From positions 186,001-250,000 of the forward strand of contig NZ_JBHFPV010000002.1 in the NCBI RefSeq assembly GCF_042611095.1: a DNA stretch of 64,000 bases, given 5' to 3'. This DNA comes from Meishania litoralis (GTDB lineage: Bacteria; Bacteroidota; Bacteroidia; Flavobacteriales; Flavobacteriaceae). Position numbers and translations under genes: made by a program. Below the pieces are notes generated by a model. That model saw only the letters and a list, made by a program, of their open reading frames with translations. It was not told the DNA's origin and ran no database searches. Of the stretch, positions 60,140 to 64,000 are shown one piece after another. Position 1 is the stretch's first letter. Every line of letters starts with the position of its first letter.

Positions 60140-61651
60140 TTGAAGTTACAGAACGATACTGCCGAAAAGACACTCTACGATTACCAAGAAGACGACCTGA
60201 ATTCGATTTTCCGGTATTTGGAAGACGATTCTGAGACCGGTAATCTTTTATACCAGCTCCCTACGGGAGGAGGCAAAACGGTCGTTTTTTCAGAAATTGC
60301 GCGCCGGTACATCGAAAAGACCAAGAAAAAAGTCGTCGTTCTTACCCACCGTATCGAATTGAGTCTTCAGACATCGAAAATGTTGACCGGTTTTGGCGTC
60401 AAAAACAAAATAATCAATAGCGAGGTAAAAGAACTCACCGACCAAGACGAATTCATGTGTTTCGTGGCCATGGTCGAGACCTTGAACAATAGGTTGCAAG
60501 AAGAAAAGGTCGAAATCAATAATATCGGTCTCGTCATTATTGATGAAGCGCATTATAATTCATTTCGAAAATTGTTCAAATATTTTGCCAAGTCCACGAT
60601 TTTGGGCGTTACGGCAACCCCGTTGAGCTCGAATATCAAACTTCCCATGAAGGACAACTATAAAAAGTTGATCGTGGGCGAGTCCATTGAATCATTGATC
60701 AAGAAAAAATTCCTTGCGAAGGCGAACGTCTACAACTATGATGTCAGCTTGCAAAGCCTAAAGCTTGGGATCAGTGGTGACTATACCGTTAAGTCTTCCG
60801 ACGAGCTGTACAGTAATCAAAGCATGCTGGGCAAATTGGTAAGCGCATACAACGAAATCGCCCTGGGTACCAAGACATTGATATTCAACAACGGGATCAG
60901 CACATCGCGATATGTCTATGAGACCTTTAAAAAAGCGGGTTATAACATACGACATCTCGACAATAAGAATACGGCCTCTGAACGTCGCGAAATATTGGAT
61001 TGGTTCTCCAAGACTCCCGATGCCATTTTGACTTCGGTAAGTATTCTGACCACTGGTTTTGACGAACCGACGGTCGAATCCATCATCTTGAATCGGGCCA
61101 CCAGATCCTTGACACTATACTTTCAGATGATAGGAAGGGGGTCTAGGGTGTTGGCCGATAAAGAAGAATTCAATGTAATCGATATGGGGAACAACGTTGC
61201 CCGTTTCGGTATGTGGGACGCCCCCATAGATTGGCAGGAAATATTCCATTTCCCCGATTTCTATTTGGAAAACATCAAGAACGACGAGGAAATCGAACGC
61301 GAATTTGTGTACGAGATGCCCAAAGACCTAAGGGCCAAGTTCTCGAAATCATCGAATATCGAGTATGATGTGAAAGAAGAGTACAAAAAAATATTCGCGC
61401 AAGGGTTGAAATCAAAGATCGTTCTGGAAAAAAGTATCGAGCAGCACGCACAAATATGTGTCGAAAATGCCGATGATGTATTTGATGCCCGTATCTTGGC
61501 CAAAGAATTGAAAGAAGAAATCGCCTATCGTGTCCGTCAGTATTCCTATTGTATCATGAACAACACAAAAAACTATAAGGAATGGCTGGAAGAGGATTAT
61601 GAACGAAAACTTCGGTCGGCCATATCGCACAAATTTGCGCAAAAAATGTAA
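60140..61651 (+). CDS. DEAD/DEAH-box (SF2) helicase
   Basis: 503 aa from TTG 60140. Motif Q-like YDYQEDDLNSIFRYL, I LPTGGGKTVVFS, Ia LTHRIEL, II VIIDEAHYNS, III GVTATPLS, IV LIFNNGISTS, V SILTTGFDEPTVESIILNRATRS, VI YFQMIGRGSRV. Same architecture as the helicase core of type III restriction/RadD-like proteins, with a C-terminal helical extension of about 120 aa. Stand-alone gene; no methylase or nuclease nearby, so DNA repair-type role is more likely than restriction. Confidence 0.9.
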   Translation: MKLQNDTAEKTLYDYQEDDLNSIFRYLEDDSETGNLLYQLPTGGGKTVVFSEIARRYIEKTKKKVVVLTHRIELSLQTSKMLTGFGVKNKIINSEVKELTDQDEFMCFVAMVETLNNRLQEEKVEINNIGLVIIDEAHYNSFRKLFKYFAKSTILGVTATPLSSNIKLPMKDNYKKLIVGESIESLIKKKFLAKANVYNYDVSLQSLKLGISGDYTVKSSDELYSNQSMLGKLVSAYNEIALGTKTLIFNNGISTSRYVYETFKKAGYNIRHLDNKNTASERREILDWFSKTPDAILTSVSILTTGFDEPTVESIILNRATRSLTLYFQMIGRGSRVLADKEEFNVIDMGNNVARFGMWDAPIDWQEIFHFPDFYLENIKNDEEIEREFVYEMPKDLRAKFSKSSNIEYDVKEEYKKIFAQGLKSKIVLEKSIEQHAQICVENADDVFDARILAKELKEEIAYRVRQYSYCIMNNTKNYKEWLEEDYERKLRSAISHKFAQKM

Positions 61652-61702
61652 GTTTTGCCGGCCATGTCAGAATGGGCCCACTTTTTCACTCGAACTTGAC
61701 AC

Positions 61703-62932
61703 TTGAAAAAACTCCTTATCATATCGACCGATTGGCCTGCTCCCCATTATTCGGCGGCCGGGGTACGCCTAATGCAGCTCGTTGGTTTTTTCCAGGCTGA
61801 AAAGTACCGAATAACTATTGCAAGTACTGCGGATAAGTCTGGTGTCAATGCTTCCGATTTTGTCGGAATCGAACTGGTTTCCATACTTCTGAACGATGCA
61901 TCATTCGATGCTTTCCTATCCGATTTAAGTCCAGATGTTGTGCTTTTCGACCGTTTTATGGCCGAGGAACAGTTCGGGTGGCGTGTCGCGGAACATGTGC
62001 CGAATGCCCTTAGAATCTTGGATACGGAAGATTTGCATTCCCTGCGCAAGGTGAGGGAACAGGCCTTGAAGCAAAACATTGAATTTACCAAATCATCATG
62101 GCTGCAAAATGATCTGACGAAAAGGGAAGTCGCCAGTATCTATCGTTGCGACTTCTCGTTGATTATTTCATCCTTTGAAATGGAACTGTTGAAACCAATA
62201 GTTACCAACCACGAATCATTATTGTTGCATCTACCCTTTATGATGAATGCCTTGGATGATCTGACAACAAAATGGAATCCTTTTGAGAAACGAAAGGATT
62301 TCATTTTCATAGGTTTTGGTGGACATGCGCCCAATATCGATGCCATTGGGCAATTAAAAAATGAGATTTGGCCTTTGATCAAATTGGCACTTCCTGAATC
62401 GACCTTGCATATTTATGGCAGTAATTTTCCACAAAGCATTACGCAGTTGCACGATGTCAAAGCCGGGTTTCTGATCAAGGGATGGGCCGAAAATGCCGAG
62501 AAGGTCATTGCCAATGCCAGAATTATGTTGGCCCCATTACGTTTTGGTGCCGGCCTAAAAGGTAAACTGACCGATGCCATGCGATGTGGCACCCCATCGA
62601 TAACCACCTCTATTGGGGCAGAAGGTCTGCATGGCGGCATACCATGGAACGGAAAGATATGTGACGATCCAAAAATTTTTGCTCAAGAAGCAATTGCCCT
62701 ATATGGCAATAAAAAAGAGTGGGAACAGTGCCAAAGAAATGGTATTGCCATCGTAAACGCATGCTTCGATAAAAAAGGACTTGAGGCACAGCTCAAATCA
62801 AAACTTGCATCGGTTCAAACGAATTTGGACTTACATCGCTCAAATAACTTTTTAGGGGAAATGCTACGTCACCAAACCATGGCGAGCACCAAATACATGT
62901 CAAAATGGATCGAGGAGAAAAATCGGGATTAA
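61703..62932 (+). CDS. GT4-type glycosyltransferase
   Basis: 409 aa from TTG 61703 (KKLLIISTDWPAPHYSAAGVRLMQLVGFFQ). Rossmann-like N-domain; C-terminal domain FIFIGFGGHAPNIDAIGQLKNEIWPLI, LHIYGSNFP, KGWAENAEKVIANARIMLAPLRFGAGLKGKLTDAMRCGTPSITTSIGAEGLHG, as in glycosyltransferase group 1. Unusual for GT4 in having PLRFGAGLK with Gly. Acceptor unknown. Single gene. Confidence 0.88.
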   Translation: MKKLLIISTDWPAPHYSAAGVRLMQLVGFFQAEKYRITIASTADKSGVNASDFVGIELVSILLNDASFDAFLSDLSPDVVLFDRFMAEEQFGWRVAEHVPNALRILDTEDLHSLRKVREQALKQNIEFTKSSWLQNDLTKREVASIYRCDFSLIISSFEMELLKPIVTNHESLLLHLPFMMNALDDLTTKWNPFEKRKDFIFIGFGGHAPNIDAIGQLKNEIWPLIKLALPESTLHIYGSNFPQSITQLHDVKAGFLIKGWAENAEKVIANARIMLAPLRFGAGLKGKLTDAMRCGTPSITTSIGAEGLHGGIPWNGKICDDPKIFAQEAIALYGNKKEWEQCQRNGIAIVNACFDKKGLEAQLKSKLASVQTNLDLHRSNNFLGEMLRHQTMASTKYMSKWIEEKNRD

Positions 62933-62981
62933 AAAAACGAAAGGTTCCCAATTCATACAAATAGTCAGTTGCTTGTAATTT

Positions 62982-63872
62982 TCATATCCTCCTCAAGTAA
63001 ACAAGGTTGTTTTTTATATCAAAAATCCAGTTGAACTTGCTGATAATTGCCGTTCCGATAACGCTCATTTTTTGCTTTCCAATACTTCCTGAAAAAAATG
63101 AAATTTCACATTTTTCGATACAATTATTGCCAAGTATAAATTGATTTAGAGTGCCATTGTATGTTTTTAGAATGTTGCCATAGGAATCCTTTAAATCTTG
63201 CTCATTGGTTATTTCAATTTTCTGGGCAATATTATTTTTGGAAGAAAATTCATCATCAAGAAGAATGCCTCCTGCGTATCCCGAATGAATTAGATATTTA
63301 TTCGCAATCGTATCACTTCCAATCAATAGACCACCTTCCACAAAGTATAAATCGTTTTGGGCGTAGAGTTTAACCGTTCTATTGTCTTTGGAAATCTTGT
63401 CCGTTACATTTTTTAGAACCACTATTTGTTTTTCAAAATTTATTTCGACCACTTTGTCGGCAAATAAGTTGAGACCAATTTTTCCGTCCGTGGTCTTTCC
63501 CGAGTAATCATTTTGCCAAATGTGTAGCGAATCGAATGAAATTTCATCCGTCAATTTCAAAGTATTGTTTTTACTGAATACGGTTTCGTTGTTTCCTCCC
63601 CAACTGTCAATACTGTCCTTGTTTTCAAAACGCACACTTTTAATGCGTAATGCAGATTCTTTTGTAATCGTAAAAACATTCGCCGCGGTATGAAGCATCA
63701 GGTCAAGACTGTCAACATCATTAACAACCCCTTTTATAATAATATTGTTATCGCTGTTCAGGCTGAACGGAATGGTATCTTGTCCTACAACCCGACCGAA
63801 GGAAATAATCGATAGAAAAAGAGCAATATGGCCAAACATTGTTGTTTTTGATAATTTCAATTGCTTTTTCAA
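62982..63872 (-). CDS. Retropepsin-like secreted protein with His at both catalytic Asp positions
   Basis: 296 aa (TTG 63872) or 285 aa (ATG 63839), both giving a signal peptide (FGHIALFLSIISFGRVVG-Q). Two beta-rich halves: LDLMLHTAANVFTIT where aspartic proteases have D-T-G-A, and KYLIHSGYAGGILLDD where they have D-T/S-G. Also IGLNLFADKVVEINFEKQIVVL, characteristic of the fold. Loss of both Asp predicts no aspartyl protease activity; role unknown. Flavobacterial homologues from memory share the His forms. Confidence 0.75.
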   Translation of the reverse strand: MKKQLKLSKTTMFGHIALFLSIISFGRVVGQDTIPFSLNSDNNIIIKGVVNDVDSLDLMLHTAANVFTITKESALRIKSVRFENKDSIDSWGGNNETVFSKNNTLKLTDEISFDSLHIWQNDYSGKTTDGKIGLNLFADKVVEINFEKQIVVLKNVTDKISKDNRTVKLYAQNDLYFVEGGLLIGSDTIANKYLIHSGYAGGILLDDEFSSKNNIAQKIEITNEQDLKDSYGNILKTYNGTLNQFILGNNCIEKCEISFFSGSIGKQKMSVIGTAIISKFNWIFDIKNNLVYLRRI

Positions 63873-63946
63873 TTAATGGGCCATATCGTTGAATAGACGA
63901 AGTTAAACGAATTCTTGCTCAGTTTCAAGGGTTTTGGTCAACGAAC

Positions 63947-64000
63947 TTACATGTACTGCAGAGCGCCGCTCTTTTTGTCAAAATGCGTTACTTTGTAAGC
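63947..64000 (-). CDS. C-terminal fragment of a gene running off the window
   Basis: Minus strand, 17 codons and a stop (TAA at 63949-63947): AYKVTHFDKKSGALQYM. It is open to the window edge and looks like a globular protein tail. Too short for a family assignment. Confidence 0.45.
   Translation of the reverse strand, partial: AYKVTHFDKKSGALQYM

Noticed and set aside
60140..61651. Defence (type III restriction) assignment for the helicase
   Set aside because: No methyltransferase, nuclease domain or other defence gene is adjacent; the stand-alone helicase call is safer.
1..64000. CRISPR arrays, tRNA and rRNA genes
   Set aside because: No regularly spaced repeat-spacer blocks, cloverleaf-like clusters with conserved T-loop (GTTCRANNC) or rRNA-like segments were seen on reading; an RNA-gene scan would settle it.

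Overview
The window looks like a chromosome segment of a marine Flavobacteriaceae (Bacteroidota; a Maribacter/Zobellia/Arenibacter-like relative is my guess). Reasons: a TonB-dependent receptor with a carboxypeptidase-regulatory-like N-terminus paired with a DUF4249 lipoprotein, the short RpoD typical of the phylum, a fused hisIE, many flavobacterial DUF families (DUF2461, DUF4097, DUF2807, DUF6155, YaiO), starts without clear Shine-Dalgarno sites (several TTG), and the interspersed GC-rich palindromes common in this group.

Layout. 0-4 kb: end of a histidine operon (hisH, GNAT, hisA, DinB, hisF, hisIE). Palindromic repeats sit inside hisA and hisIE, and an inverted-repeat element lies between the DinB gene and hisF. 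4.3-8.2 kb: minus-strand ECF sigma / anti-sigma operon with envelope proteins (DUF4097, beta-barrel, small protein, DUF2807). 8.4-16.7 kb: mixed secreted and membrane genes, including a divergent pair of a TonB-C-like protein and a membrane-tethered winged-helix regulator separated by four phased TGTAAA-type repeats. 16.8-23.1 kb: an AT-rich accessory island, all genes on the minus strand (S41 peptidases, serine hydrolase, DHFR-like, AhpD-like, TfoX-C, ParD/ParE). It has 118-bp repeats abutting gene starts and an IS1182-like transposase remnant. 23.3-36 kb: TonB receptor/DUF4249, DUF418, VWA and MoxR ATPase, a two-component system, a spondin-domain lipoprotein. 36-46 kb: frameshifted truA, corA, cysE-cysM, aldehyde dehydrogenase/DUF72, a thioesterase gene with an internal stop, and an M19 dipeptidase.

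46-57 kb is the most interesting locus. A receiver-HPt protein, a single receiver, a membrane-anchored HEAT-repeat protein, a processive-type GT2, an LtaS-like phosphoglycerol transferase fused to TPRs, and a YaiO-type outer-membrane barrel are tightly packed or overlapping. A convergent glycerophosphodiesterase-like lipoprotein lies immediately downstream. I infer an envelope-spanning surface-glycan synthesis and decoration system under phosphorelay control. It is followed by two tandem paralogous micro-ORFs of 32 and 33 codons.

57.5-64 kb: rpoD, DUF6155, a 2-hydroxyacid dehydrogenase, a DEAD-type helicase, a GT4 glycosyltransferase, a retropepsin-like protein in which both catalytic Asp positions are His, and the C-terminal tail of one more gene cut by the window edge.
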